46,444 nucleotides of DNA from Kosmotogaceae bacterium UBA1373 (GTDB lineage Bacteria; Thermotogota; Thermotogae; Petrotogales; Kosmotogaceae): positions 293,983 through 340,426 of the forward strand of contig DBRH01000012.1 of the NCBI GenBank assembly GCA_002305955.1, given 5' to 3'. Of this stretch, positions 32,663 through 41,440 are shown piece after piece. A program made the translations under genes and the position numbers. The notes beneath the pieces were generated by a model that was given only the letters and a program-made list of their open reading frames with translations, was not told where the DNA came from and ran no database searches. How positions within the stretch are numbered: position 1 is the stretch's first letter; the number at the start of each line of letters is the position of its first letter.

Positions 32663-34879
32663 TTACTCCTCTACAGAGTACTCCTTTTTACACTTTTCGC
32701 AGTAATGAACCTTCTTTCCCCCGCGCTTGACTCTTATGAAAAGCGTGGAGTCACATACTTCACACTTTCTGTCGCTCGGTTCGCTCCAGTAAAGCTCGCC
32801 GCAGGAAGAGCATTTGAAGTAATTCTTGCCTTTTTTACTGCGCAGTTTTCCGACTGTTCCTCCGCATTTAGGACATGGGGCCGGAATTTCCACATTCCTG
32901 GTGTACTTGCATTTGGGATAGGCCGAGCAGGCGATGAATTCGCCAAACCTACCCTTTCTAAGCAGGAGCGAGGAACCGCATTGAGGACATTTCTCATCTA
33001 TCTCCCTTTCTTTTTTCTGCTCTTGCAGAATATTTTTCAGGATAACCTTCCCATCAATAACGCCTGAAAAGACTGTAATGTCGATCGATTCGTTCTTATC
33101 GCATTCGGGACATTTCAGGTAACCGCCATACCTGCCGAACACCACTTTGAAATGGCTACCGCATTCGCACTCTCTATCTGTTGGAAACTCGATCTTAAGT
33201 TCTCCGTTCTTTATCTTTCTGTCTATATGGTCCAGATCGGTCTTAAATTCGCTGTAGAAGCTCTCTATTACTTCCTTCCACTTTTTTGACCCGTTTTCAA
33301 CCTCGTCCAGTTCATTTTCCATATTCGCCGTGAAGTTTGTATCGACCACGTCGGGAAAGTAATCGGTGAGGAATTCGTTGACTATAGCTCCCAGCAGTGT
33401 CGGTCGCAGCTCTTTGGCCTGATGGAGTACATACTTTCTTTCGAGCAGGGTCGAGATTATCGTGGCGTAAGTTGAGGGCCGGCCGATACCCCTCTTCTCC
33501 AGTTCTTTGACTAGCGAAGCCTCGGTAAATCTAGAGGGGGGCTTGGTAGTTTCCTTTTCCCAGACGAAATTATCTGGCCTTATCTCCTGCCCCTGGTTGT
33601 ACTCATGATTGAGTTCATCTTTGCTGGATCTGGTCAAAACCTTTTCGAAACCATCGAAGACTCTTTTCTCGCCGACGAGGGTAAAGGTGAAACGATCACC
33701 TTTATCTACCACGTTGACTTCTGTCACATCGTACTCTGCACCGGACATCTGCGAGGCCAGAAATCTGTTCCATATCAAGGTATAAAGTTTGAGAAAATCT
33801 CCCGAAATCAGCTTCTTCGCAACTTCCGGACAGGTCTCCGGGTAAGTTGGCCTTATCGCTTCATGGGCGTCCTGGACCTTTTTGCCACCTTTAGATGCCT
33901 TTACAGGACCGATGTATCTTTCACCGTAGTTGTTCTTGATTATCTCGACGGCCTTCTCTCTGGCCTGCGAAGAAATCCTGGTCGAGTCGGTTCTCATGTA
34001 AGTTATGAAAGCTATCTGCCCCTTCTCTGTTTCAATCCCTTCGTACAGCTGCTGAGCGACCTTCATCGTCCGGCTGGCGCTCCAGCCGAGTTCGCTTATG
34101 GCGCTCTGCTGAAGCGTAGAAGTTATAAATGGCATGGGAGAAGCCCTCTTTGAAAGCCTTTTTTTAACTTCCTCAACAAAAAAAAGGCCGGCCTTTAGCT
34201 CTTTCAAGACAGTGTCCAGTTCCTCTTGCGTAGTGATCGATCTGTTTCCAAACTTTTTCCCGTGAAGTTTAGTGAGTGTGAACCTGTCCTCGCCCACAAG
34301 CATGAAGATCTTGAAGAAATCGTGGGGCACGAAGACCATGATCTTCTTCTCCAACTCTACCATGAACTTCAAAGCTACCGATTGTACTCTTCCGGCGCTC
34401 AATCCTCTGGTCATCGTTCTCCACAGAAGAGGGCTGAGTTTGTAGCCGACTATTCTATCGAGAATACGGCGGGCAACCTGCGCTTCGACTTTGGACATGT
34501 CTATCGTCCGGGGTTTGCCAACGGCCTCTTTTATGGCAGATTCCGTTATTTCGTTGAAGACGATCCTGTTTGTATCCTTGCTTGATAGCCCCAGAAGTTG
34601 CGCGATGTGCCAGGCTATCGCCTCGCCTTCACGGTCCAAGTCGGACGCGAGAAGAACCCTCTTGCCCTGCGCCTTCTTTGTAAGTTCTGCGACTATCTTT
34701 TCCTTCCCCTTGAGAATTTCATAAGTCGGCTCGAAGGTCTCCGTATCTATCCCGAGATTGGATTCCGGGAGATCTCTTATATGTCCCTTCGAAGCCGTAA
34801 CTTCGTAGCCTTTCCCCAGGTACCTCTCGATGGTCTTCGCTTTTGCCGGGGACTCTACGATAACTAATTTGTCTGGCAA
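32663..34879 (-). CDS. topA: DNA topoisomerase I (type IA)
   Basis: 738 residues. The Toprim start VIVESPAKAKTIERYLG, DLDREGEAIAW, catalytic Y294 in YMRTDSTRIS and RGIGRPSTYA are intact. The C-terminal about 180 residues hold four Cys-rich zinc ribbons (CECGSHF.., CPQCGSS.., CPKCGGT.., and CEVCDS..CEKC), more than in many thermophile homologues. The enzyme relaxes negative supercoils. The start is TTG at 34879 after GGAGTGA. It lies between yhaM and ddl in one directon. Confidence 0.96.
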   Translation of the reverse strand: MPDKLVIVESPAKAKTIERYLGKGYEVTASKGHIRDLPESNLGIDTETFEPTYEILKGKEKIVAELTKKAQGKRVLLASDLDREGEAIAWHIAQLLGLSSKDTNRIVFNEITESAIKEAVGKPRTIDMSKVEAQVARRILDRIVGYKLSPLLWRTMTRGLSAGRVQSVALKFMVELEKKIMVFVPHDFFKIFMLVGEDRFTLTKLHGKKFGNRSITTQEELDTVLKELKAGLFFVEEVKKRLSKRASPMPFITSTLQQSAISELGWSASRTMKVAQQLYEGIETEKGQIAFITYMRTDSTRISSQAREKAVEIIKNNYGERYIGPVKASKGGKKVQDAHEAIRPTYPETCPEVAKKLISGDFLKLYTLIWNRFLASQMSGAEYDVTEVNVVDKGDRFTFTLVGEKRVFDGFEKVLTRSSKDELNHEYNQGQEIRPDNFVWEKETTKPPSRFTEASLVKELEKRGIGRPSTYATIISTLLERKYVLHQAKELRPTLLGAIVNEFLTDYFPDVVDTNFTANMENELDEVENGSKKWKEVIESFYSEFKTDLDHIDRKIKNGELKIEFPTDRECECGSHFKVVFGRYGGYLKCPECDKNESIDITVFSGVIDGKVILKNILQEQKKEREIDEKCPQCGSSLLLRKGRFGEFIACSAYPKCKYTRNVEIPAPCPKCGGTVGKLRSKKGKNYFKCSSCGELYWSEPSDRKCEVCDSTLFIRVKRGGKKVHYCEKCKKEYSVEE

Positions 34880-34901
34880 GATATCACTCCATTTCTGAAT
34901 T

Positions 34902-35954
34902 TCAATCGCCGGATTTCCTGTTCCTCATGAAGACCCTTCTGTTGAGGAAGCGATCGTAATTGCTCCAGGAGGCCGAGGCTCCATTGAATTCTCGTTCCTC
35001 TATCTCCCTGAACTGCGCAACTTTCGAATCGAGATCGTCGGCCATGTGAAGCACTATCGCCTCGGTAGTCTTGGGAACGACTGGGGAGCCCCACTCCATC
35101 TCCCCGTGGTGTGAAAGCAACAGGTGCTTGATCTCGGTTTGAAGATATCTAGGAAAGCCTGTTAGCTTGGGAATAGCCTTGTTGATTATCTCGATACCCA
35201 TGGCGATATGTCCAACCAGTTCGCCATCGTTGGTTCTATCTATTCCCGTCTGGGTAATCGCGTATTCGTAAACCTTGCCTATGTCGTGTAGCAACGCACC
35301 CGCCACCAGGAGTTCACCGTCTAGTGAATCGTTGTACTTCCGCGCGAAAAACTGGCAGAGCTCAACAACAGACATGGTATGCTCAAGGAGCCCCCCTTTG
35401 TATGCGTGGTGAACCTTCGCCGCCGCAGGAGAAACTATGAACTTCTCTATGAACTTCCTGTCGTTCTGGAAAATCTCAAGTAGCAGTGCCTTTATGTTCT
35501 CGTTGACGATTCCATTTATAGTTCCCAATAACTCGTCGTACATGCTAGGAATATCTTTGGATGTTATGGCCAGAAACCTCTCAGGGTCGTACTGCCCAGC
35601 CTCGAGTATCTGTATGCCGTCAGGATCGACGTTGAGCTGGATTCTGTCTTCGTAAAGTACCAGTTTACCCGACACCCTCACGGCAGTGCCCTGGTCGAGT
35701 CTGGAATCGTTGACTTCGGCGTTGAACCAGTCTATCGCCCTTATGGCACCTGTTTTGTCGGATAGAGTGAGGAGCAGGAATTTTTTTCCATCACGGGCTT
35801 CCTGGATTCTCTTGGAGTGCACTTTGAAAACAGACAGAAGAGTACTGCCAGGTCTCAGATCCGAGACGAAAGGGTAGCCATCTTTGTTGGCTTTGTCGTG
35901 ATCGGGGTTTATCTGATTGAGTACGTCGTTTCCGATAATATCGCGGAGTTTCAT
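34902..35954 (-). CDS. yhaM: 3'-5' exoribonuclease YhaM-like (OB fold plus HD domain)
   Basis: 350 residues. An N-terminal OB-fold (about 38-118, with FLLLTLSDKTGAIRAIDWF) is followed by an HD hydrolase domain: HHAYKGGLLEHTMSV, LLHDIGKV (the metal-binding HD), HLLLSHHGEMEWGS and a late MADDLDSK. This order and length match YhaM/CBF1, which trims RNA and single-stranded DNA from the 3' end. The ATG overlaps the alr stop by 4 bases; AAGGAG within alr serves as its ribosome binding site. Confidence 0.9.
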   Translation of the reverse strand: MKLRDIIGNDVLNQINPDHDKANKDGYPFVSDLRPGSTLLSVFKVHSKRIQEARDGKKFLLLTLSDKTGAIRAIDWFNAEVNDSRLDQGTAVRVSGKLVLYEDRIQLNVDPDGIQILEAGQYDPERFLAITSKDIPSMYDELLGTINGIVNENIKALLLEIFQNDRKFIEKFIVSPAAAKVHHAYKGGLLEHTMSVVELCQFFARKYNDSLDGELLVAGALLHDIGKVYEYAITQTGIDRTNDGELVGHIAMGIEIINKAIPKLTGFPRYLQTEIKHLLLSHHGEMEWGSPVVPKTTEAIVLHMADDLDSKVAQFREIEEREFNGASASWSNYDRFLNRRVFMRNRKSGD

Positions 35955-37075
35955 ATATTTTCTCCTTTCATGTAGAGCCTGGGCACTCTCGACGAAATAG
36001 CACAGGTTACTTCATAATTAATGGTACCATTCCACTCTGCCATTTCCTCTGCTGTAATATTCTCATCGCCCTGATTTCCAATTAATACAACCTCATCTCC
36101 CACGTTGGGCGAGTAGTCCAGGTGCGTGACATCAACCACGAACTGGTCCATGCAGACTCTACCAAGCACCGGACATCTCCTTCCAGAGATAATGACACAT
36201 CCTCTATTGGAGAGATGTCTGTTGTAACCGTCGGCGTAGCCGACTGGAATGGTAGCCACCGTCATTTCACGATCTGCAACAAAAGTCTGACCGTAGCTCA
36301 CACCGTAGCCTGGGTAGATCTTCTTCACAAAAGAAACACATGTCTTCCACTGGAGCACCGGCCTGAGATTTTCGTCACGCTGTGAAGAAGGCTGGAGACC
36401 GTAACTTGCGATCCCGGCTCTAACGTAATCGAAACGACTGTTGTCAACGTAAAGGATACCGGCGCTGTTGGAGATATGTTTCAAGAGAGTCTTTTTTGTT
36501 ATCCTCTCGGCCTGGCTGAGAAACGACAGAAAGGCCTTCATTTGTTCGGCGACTAAGTCGCTGCTCTTATCGTCGGCCGTGGCGAAATGCGTATAGGCTC
36601 CTTCTACATTCAGTCCCAGATCAAGGGACGCTTTCAAGAGGTTCACCGACTCTCTCCACTCAAGACCGAGCCTTCTCATCCCGGTATCGACAGCGATGTG
36701 AAAGGCTGAGTTTATAGCAGCTCTGGATTTCATAGACGCTTCGATAGCCTTCAGTTGCTCGTGAGATACGATCGTGAGCGTGAGTTTATTCTCGAAAGCC
36801 GCTTCAAAAGAGCTGGGTTCAACGTAATTTAACACAAGGATAGGAATCTTAATCCCGGCCTCCCTAAGCTTGAGACCTTCCTCGAGGAAGGCAACGGCAA
36901 GATATCCCAATCCTTCATCCTGGGCAATTCTAGCCAGTTGCAAGGCACCATGGCCGTAACCATCGGCCTTTACAACCGCCATGACCTTTGCTGGTGAAGC
37001 TTTCGACGTCAGATATCGTAGGTTGTACCTGTAAGCTTCCAGATCTATTGAGGCGAAGGTTTTCCTGCTATTCAT
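35951..37075 (-). CDS. alr: Alanine racemase
   Basis: 374 residues. PLP lysine K36 in VVKADGYGHGA, the IAVDTGMRRLGLEW stretch, and the catalytic Tyr in GVSYGQTF with CMDQFVVDVT are present. It converts L- to D-alanine for the cell wall, feeding Ddl encoded four genes downstream. First gene of the seven-gene directon. I see no promoter between it and the rpmB terminator only 18 bases upstream, so it may depend on read-through from rpmB. Confidence 0.96.
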   Translation of the reverse strand: MNSRKTFASIDLEAYRYNLRYLTSKASPAKVMAVVKADGYGHGALQLARIAQDEGLGYLAVAFLEEGLKLREAGIKIPILVLNYVEPSSFEAAFENKLTLTIVSHEQLKAIEASMKSRAAINSAFHIAVDTGMRRLGLEWRESVNLLKASLDLGLNVEGAYTHFATADDKSSDLVAEQMKAFLSFLSQAERITKKTLLKHISNSAGILYVDNSRFDYVRAGIASYGLQPSSQRDENLRPVLQWKTCVSFVKKIYPGYGVSYGQTFVADREMTVATIPVGYADGYNRHLSNRGCVIISGRRCPVLGRVCMDQFVVDVTHLDYSPNVGDEVVLIGNQGDENITAEEMAEWNGTINYEVTCAISSRVPRLYMKGENI

Positions 37076-37092
37076 AATGCCTTCCCATATTC

Positions 37093-37118
37093 TAAAAGAA
37101 AAGCGCGCATGGCGCGCT
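37093..37118 (-). terminator. Intrinsic terminator of rpmB
   Basis: AGCGCGC / GCGCGCT arms (37102-37108, 37112-37118) with a 3-base loop, followed on the minus strand by TTTTCTTTT. It lies between rpmB and alr; some read-through is likely because alr has no clear promoter of its own. Confidence 0.8.
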
Positions 37119-37123
37119 CTGCA

Positions 37124-37315
37124 CTATACTGCTCTCTGTATCTTTCCTGCCTTAAGGCACTTGCTGCAAATCTTCACTCTTTTTACTTCACCGTTAACCA
37201 TGGCCCTTACATTGTGTACGTTGGGCTTCCACCATCTCTTGGCCTTCTTGTTCGAGTGGGAAACCATGTTTCCTGTAGTGGGGCTTTTCCCACAGATCTC
37301 GCAAACCTTGGACAT
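37124..37315 (-). CDS. rpmB: 50S ribosomal protein L28
   Basis: 63 residues. MSKVCEICGKSPTTGNMVSH, RWWKPNVHNV and the late CSKC identify L28 in its zinc-binding form (C5, C8, C50, C53). GAGGAGG stands before the ATG. It has a consensus-like promoter and its own terminator, as expected of a highly expressed single gene. Confidence 0.97.
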   Translation of the reverse strand: MSKVCEICGKSPTTGNMVSHSNKKAKRWWKPNVHNVRAMVNGEVKRVKICSKCLKAGKIQRAV

Positions 37316-37348
37316 GTATTGTCCTCCTCTCGAATTGCATTACACTTC

Positions 37349-37377
37349 ATTATATTAAAGATGTATCAGCTTTTCAA
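37349..37377 (-). promoter_or_regulatory. Promoter of rpmB
   Basis: TTGAAA (37372-37377), 17-base spacer, TATAAT (37349-37354) on the minus strand, 33 bases before the ATG. The best promoter in the window. Confidence 0.85.
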
Positions 37378-37400
37378 CTCACCGTTGCGGGGTATATAAT
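37372..37400 (+). promoter_or_regulatory. Promoter of the VanZ-like gene, overlapping the rpmB -35
   Basis: TATAAT at 37395-37400 with TTTCAA 17 bases upstream; the same six base pairs form the rpmB -35 on the other strand. The -10 ends 3 bases before ATG 37404 and 6 before ATG 37407, so the message should begin at or near the start codon. Confidence 0.5.
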
Positions 37401-37403
37401 TCC

Positions 37404-37763
37404 ATGATGAGGAAATTGATTGTACCACTTACAACGGCACTGTATCTATCAGTGATAATATACTTTTATCTTGCACCGGCCAGATCGGGTCTCATAATCG
37501 GCAGTGATAAGTTTATGCACTTTTCGGGCTTCTTCGCCGGAGGTCTCTGGCTATCTTTGATCCATTTGCTCAAAACACACAGGGTGAATCTCCTGGTAGT
37601 TTCTATCTTTCTAATAACCGGTCCGGTTGTGCTCGAAATGCTCCAGAAGTTCTCTCCAGGCCGATCGGTGGATCCGCTGGATATTTTAGCCAACTATCTG
37701 GGCTGGCTGGTACCGGTGAGTCTTTATGCTTTCATAAAACTGATACGCTCAGTTATTTTATAG
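37404..37763 (+). CDS. VanZ-like membrane protein
   Basis: 119 residues, four hydrophobic helices. The VanZ family pattern is clear: SDKFMHFSGFFAGGLW after the first helix and E..QKFSPGRSVDPLDILANYLGW before the last. VanZ gives low teicoplanin resistance in enterococci by an unknown route; most homologues have no known function. Two adjacent ATGs (37404, 37407) lack a ribosome binding site, and the -10 box is only 3-6 bases upstream, so the message is probably leaderless. Confidence 0.85.
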   Translation: MMRKLIVPLTTALYLSVIIYFYLAPARSGLIIGSDKFMHFSGFFAGGLWLSLIHLLKTHRVNLLVVSIFLITGPVVLEMLQKFSPGRSVDPLDILANYLGWLVPVSLYAFIKLIRSVIL

Positions 37764-37852
37764 TCTTAAATAAAGGCGGTAGAACAAACGATGGAGAGAG
37801 TTCCTAGTAGTGGAGAGCAGTTTGTATTTTTCTACCAACGGAGTATTCCGGA

Positions 37853-37861
37853 TGTTATACT
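37853..37861 (+). promoter_or_regulatory. Candidate extended -10 promoter of the nuclease-fold/pullulanase operon
   Basis: TGTTATACT, an extended -10 with one mismatch. Transcription would begin near 37868, downstream of the GTG (37810) and ATG (37852) that give longer frames; this supports the TTG start at 37903. Confidence 0.4.
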
Positions 37862-37890
37862 TTCCTCAGTCGAGCCGAGACCTTGTGGGG

Positions 37891-37897
37891 GGTGGAG
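37891..37897 (+). promoter_or_regulatory. Ribosome binding site deciding the TTG start of the nuclease-fold gene
   Basis: GGTGGAG, 5 bases before the TTG at 37903. No comparable site precedes the upstream GTG or ATG. Confidence 0.5.
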
Positions 37898-37902
37898 TTT
37901 TT

Positions 37903-38859
37903 TTGAGAAGCATTGTTTTCAATCCTCTTGGTTTAGTCCTGGCGTATCTTCTCTTACTGCCGGTTTTGCTTTTTGGTAACGCCGGAGTAGTTTCCTCGCT
38001 TTTTGGAGAGCTGGAGTACGTCACACCCGAAGCCTCTCCAAACGGCCATGAAGTTCTAATCGTCGGTTCGAATCACGGTTCCTCGCTATCGATACTTGAA
38101 GGAGGCTCCCTCTATACAGTTACATTACTGGGCGTTGATTTCCCAAAGTTGAACCCTTATGACGGGATAAACCTCTCCCTCAACAGCATAATGCGCAGCA
38201 TCGTTGGTCTAAAGGCAATTGTAGAAAGCAGCAAGAAATTCAACTTCGATGGGCCGGCCTATCTGTGGCTTAAGGATGGAGAGAGAACGGTACTTCTTCA
38301 GTCGCTGATACTGTCCAACGGTCTGGGAAACTTCAACGGACAGGGCTATATCAATCTTTATGATGCCCAACAACACGCCAAGAGCAAAGGATTGGGGATA
38401 TGGGAGGAGAACAGAGACAGTCTCACCAAAAATTCTGTCTCCAATTTGCCGAGTGCGCAAACCACAACAACAGCGGGACATATGTCGAGCTGGGTGGAGT
38501 TGATAGACGTGCGTATCTTCGACAATGGTTCATTCGGGCTAATAACGCTGGTTACCAGAGAAGCTGGCAGCATGGCCGGAACGATTGTCTCGGTAGTCTC
38601 GAACACGGATATTACGAAAGATGAAGATTCTTTCACAATAAACGACCAGAGAGAACTCAAAGCTGGTGAGAGTTATGTAGTGCTACTGACAATTGACAGA
38701 GCACAGACTCCTTCCTTCAACTACAACACGATATGGGTGACCTATCTCGATCCGAGCGGCGGGTTCCTGGGGCTGAAAAACCTTAACGGAGCCAGACTTC
38801 TCTACGAATATGAATACAGCAGAAAGATAAATGGCTATGTTGTAACCCCACTTAATTGA
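37903..38859 (+). CDS. Exported protein with a degenerate thermonuclease-like (SNase) domain
   Basis: 318 residues if started at TTG 37903; a frame from GTG 37810 would add 31 unlikely residues. A signal-type hydrophobic segment (about 8-26) leads to a region resembling the staphylococcal nuclease fold: YTVTLLGVDFPKL early, a hydrophobic middle, and YDAQQHAKSKGLGIWEEN at the end (about 153-170), the typical AxxxAKxxxxGIW closing motif. The catalytic Arg/Glu set of active nucleases is not evident, so activity is doubtful. A second domain (about 190-318, beta-rich) is unassigned. It precedes pulA by 13 bases, so it is made with the pullulanase; a role at the cell surface is inferred. Confidence 0.65.
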   Translation: MRSIVFNPLGLVLAYLLLLPVLLFGNAGVVSSLFGELEYVTPEASPNGHEVLIVGSNHGSSLSILEGGSLYTVTLLGVDFPKLNPYDGINLSLNSIMRSIVGLKAIVESSKKFNFDGPAYLWLKDGERTVLLQSLILSNGLGNFNGQGYINLYDAQQHAKSKGLGIWEENRDSLTKNSVSNLPSAQTTTTAGHMSSWVELIDVRIFDNGSFGLITLVTREAGSMAGTIVSVVSNTDITKDEDSFTINDQRELKAGESYVVLLTIDRAQTPSFNYNTIWVTYLDPSGGFLGLKNLNGARLLYEYEYSRKINGYVVTPLN

Positions 38860-38872
38860 GGGAGGCATTATA

Positions 38873-41425
38873 ATGAGAAGAGTGTTGTTCTTTTTGGCGA
38901 TTCTTCTTGGTACTACAATAATGGCTTTTACAGGAGAAAGTATGGGAAAAACAGCAGCCGATTACGGTGCAGAAACGGTACTTATAATACATTATCACAG
39001 ATACAGCGGCAACTACGATGGATGGAATCTGTGGGTCTGGCCAAATATGCCAGCCAGCTTGGATGGCAAATCTTACGTTTTCGACAGGAGTGACGAATTT
39101 GGGGTCGTCTCGACTGTCAAATTTTCCACTAAACATAACAGGCTCGGCTACATAGTCAGGTTGAATGACTGGCAGGCTAAGGATGTAAATGCAGATAGGT
39201 TTGTGGATATTCCCGAATCGGGAGTGGCCGAAATCTGGGTAATCGAGGGCGAGTACGACCATGTAACCGACCCGGCGACCATAGATCTCAGGCCCAGAAT
39301 AAAGGTAGCCTTCCTTGACAGTTTGAACGAGATATACGCTTCACTGTCGGCTCCGGTAGACACTAAAATGGCTGAAGCGAAGGTTCTGGTTAAAAACGAA
39401 CAACGGTCGGTAAAATCAATCGAGAAGGCAGATCCCACAGACGTCTCGCTTACAAATTACGTGAAGGTAACACTCGCCGGGGACATCCAGCCGGGCGAAG
39501 TCAGCGATCCTATAGAACTGGTGATTGAAGGCTTTCTCCCCGATGAAGTGATCGTGAGAAGAGCACTGGACGACCCTTCTTTTTACTACGAAGGACAGCT
39601 CGGAGCAGTATACGCAGGCAACTCCACGACTTTCAGAGTCTGGTCACCGGTCGCGTCTTATGCCACTTTGTTGTTGTACGATGATTATAATTCTCAAAAA
39701 AGCACGCAGATAGCTATGACGAAGAATTCACAGGGAGTATGGGAAGCGACGGTCGAAGGCGATCTTCACCTCAAATCGTACAGATACTCGCTCTTTTCTT
39801 ACGGTAAGCTTCGTGAAACTGTGGATATATATTCAAAAGCCGTAACGCGTAACAGCTCGAGGTCGGTTGTGACCGATCCGGCAAGGACGGTTTTCGATGA
39901 ATGGGAGATGGATGCCAGACCATTGATGGAAAAGTTCGAGGATGCCATAATCTACGAGATTCATATAAGCGATATGACGGCCGATACAAAGACGAACGTA
40001 GTCAATCGGGGCAAATATCTCGGTCTTACCGAAAGGGATAGAACCGGTCCCGAAGGGGTGAAAGCAGGCCTGGATCATCTGATCGAGCTAGGTGTAACTC
40101 ACGTTCACATCCTCCCTTTCAACGATATTCATTACATCAACGAGGGTGTCGATGGGCAGTATGGCTGGGGGTACGACCCATATTTATACATGGTTCCCGA
40201 AGGTCATTACAGTACCGATCCTGCCAATCCACTCAGCAGAATAGTAGAAGCGAAAATGATGATAAAGGCTCTTCACGACAGTGGTATTCGCGTTATTCTC
40301 GATACAGTTTACAATCACACTGCTTCTACAGGCGAAGACTCGCCCTTCGATCAAACCGTTCCTTATTACTATTACAGGACCGACAGGACGGGGGCTTATA
40401 CCAACGGTAGCGGCGTAGGAAATGAAATAGCTACGGAGAGGCCCATGATGAGGAAGCACATTATAGACTCCCTAAAGATGTGGGTGAACGATTACCATAT
40501 CGACGGTTTCAGATTCGACCTGCTCGGCCTCTTCGATAGGGAAACCGTACTTTCCATCGATAGAGAGCTTCATGAATTGGATCCCACTCTACTGCTCTAC
40601 GGCGAACCCTGGGGCGGTTGGGGAGCCAATGTGACCTTCACCAAGGGCGACCAGAAGGGCACACAGGTCGCCGTCTTCAACGACAACTTGAGAGATGCGA
40701 TCCGCGGAAGCGTCTTCGATCCAAAGGTAAAGGGTTTTTCACTTGGAAGCAGAGCCAAGGAACGCAGGATCATGCGCGGCATCAGCGGTAGCATAGAGTA
40801 CAGCTATGATATACGCGACTTCACCGATGACCCTGCAGAAACAATCAACTACGTTTCGGCGCACGACAATCAGACTCTCTGGGATAAAAATAGCGCGGCG
40901 ATGACCGATGCACCGCTAGAGCTGCTACTTAACGCACAGAAACTTTCGAATGCGATCGTGTTGCTCTCGCAGGGTATTCCCTTCCTTCACGGAGGGGTCG
41001 ATTTCGCCAGAACCAAGAACGGCAACGACAACAGCTATAACGCCGGTGTTGAGCTCAACAAGATGGACTATTCCAGGAAGGCCCAGTTTATAGATCTCTT
41101 CAACTACTACAGAGGAATGATAGAGTTGCGGAAGTCTCACCCGGCCTTCAGAATGGCTACTGCTCAGGAGATAAGAGAGAACCTTGTCTTCCTAGACACA
41201 CCGAGGAATATCGTTGCTTTCATTATTAACGGTGAAGCGGCCGGCGATACATGGAAGGAGATACTGGTCATATTCAACGGAAACATCGAAGATGCGAAGA
41301 TAACACTTCCCAACGGTTCCTGGAACCTGGCCATGGATGAAGCGAGGGTATCCAATGAATCGCTGGGAGAAGTCAGTGGTGAAGTCATTCTAAGGGCCGC
41401 TTCGGCTTATGTGCTTTACAAATGA
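38873..41425 (+). CDS. pulA: Secreted pullulanase, type I
   Basis: 850 residues, like Thermotoga PulA. A signal peptide (about 1-18) is followed by a CBM41 starch-binding module (VLIIHYHRYSGNYDGWNLWVW region), a middle Ig-like stretch, a CBM48-type domain (FRVWSPVA from about 260), and the GH13 barrel. The barrel contains YGWGYDP, the nucleophile D549 in DGFRFD, the acid/base E578 in GEPWGGW and D665 in SAHDNQ. It cuts alpha-1,6 branch bonds in pullulan and starch limit dextrins outside the cytoplasm. GGGAGG lies 6 bases before the ATG. It is the middle gene of a three-gene operon. Confidence 0.95.
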   Translation: MRRVLFFLAILLGTTIMAFTGESMGKTAADYGAETVLIIHYHRYSGNYDGWNLWVWPNMPASLDGKSYVFDRSDEFGVVSTVKFSTKHNRLGYIVRLNDWQAKDVNADRFVDIPESGVAEIWVIEGEYDHVTDPATIDLRPRIKVAFLDSLNEIYASLSAPVDTKMAEAKVLVKNEQRSVKSIEKADPTDVSLTNYVKVTLAGDIQPGEVSDPIELVIEGFLPDEVIVRRALDDPSFYYEGQLGAVYAGNSTTFRVWSPVASYATLLLYDDYNSQKSTQIAMTKNSQGVWEATVEGDLHLKSYRYSLFSYGKLRETVDIYSKAVTRNSSRSVVTDPARTVFDEWEMDARPLMEKFEDAIIYEIHISDMTADTKTNVVNRGKYLGLTERDRTGPEGVKAGLDHLIELGVTHVHILPFNDIHYINEGVDGQYGWGYDPYLYMVPEGHYSTDPANPLSRIVEAKMMIKALHDSGIRVILDTVYNHTASTGEDSPFDQTVPYYYYRTDRTGAYTNGSGVGNEIATERPMMRKHIIDSLKMWVNDYHIDGFRFDLLGLFDRETVLSIDRELHELDPTLLLYGEPWGGWGANVTFTKGDQKGTQVAVFNDNLRDAIRGSVFDPKVKGFSLGSRAKERRIMRGISGSIEYSYDIRDFTDDPAETINYVSAHDNQTLWDKNSAAMTDAPLELLLNAQKLSNAIVLLSQGIPFLHGGVDFARTKNGNDNSYNAGVELNKMDYSRKAQFIDLFNYYRGMIELRKSHPAFRMATAQEIRENLVFLDTPRNIVAFIINGEAAGDTWKEILVIFNGNIEDAKITLPNGSWNLAMDEARVSNESLGEVSGEVILRAASAYVLYK

Positions 41426-41440
41426 TATCCGGAGGTAGAG

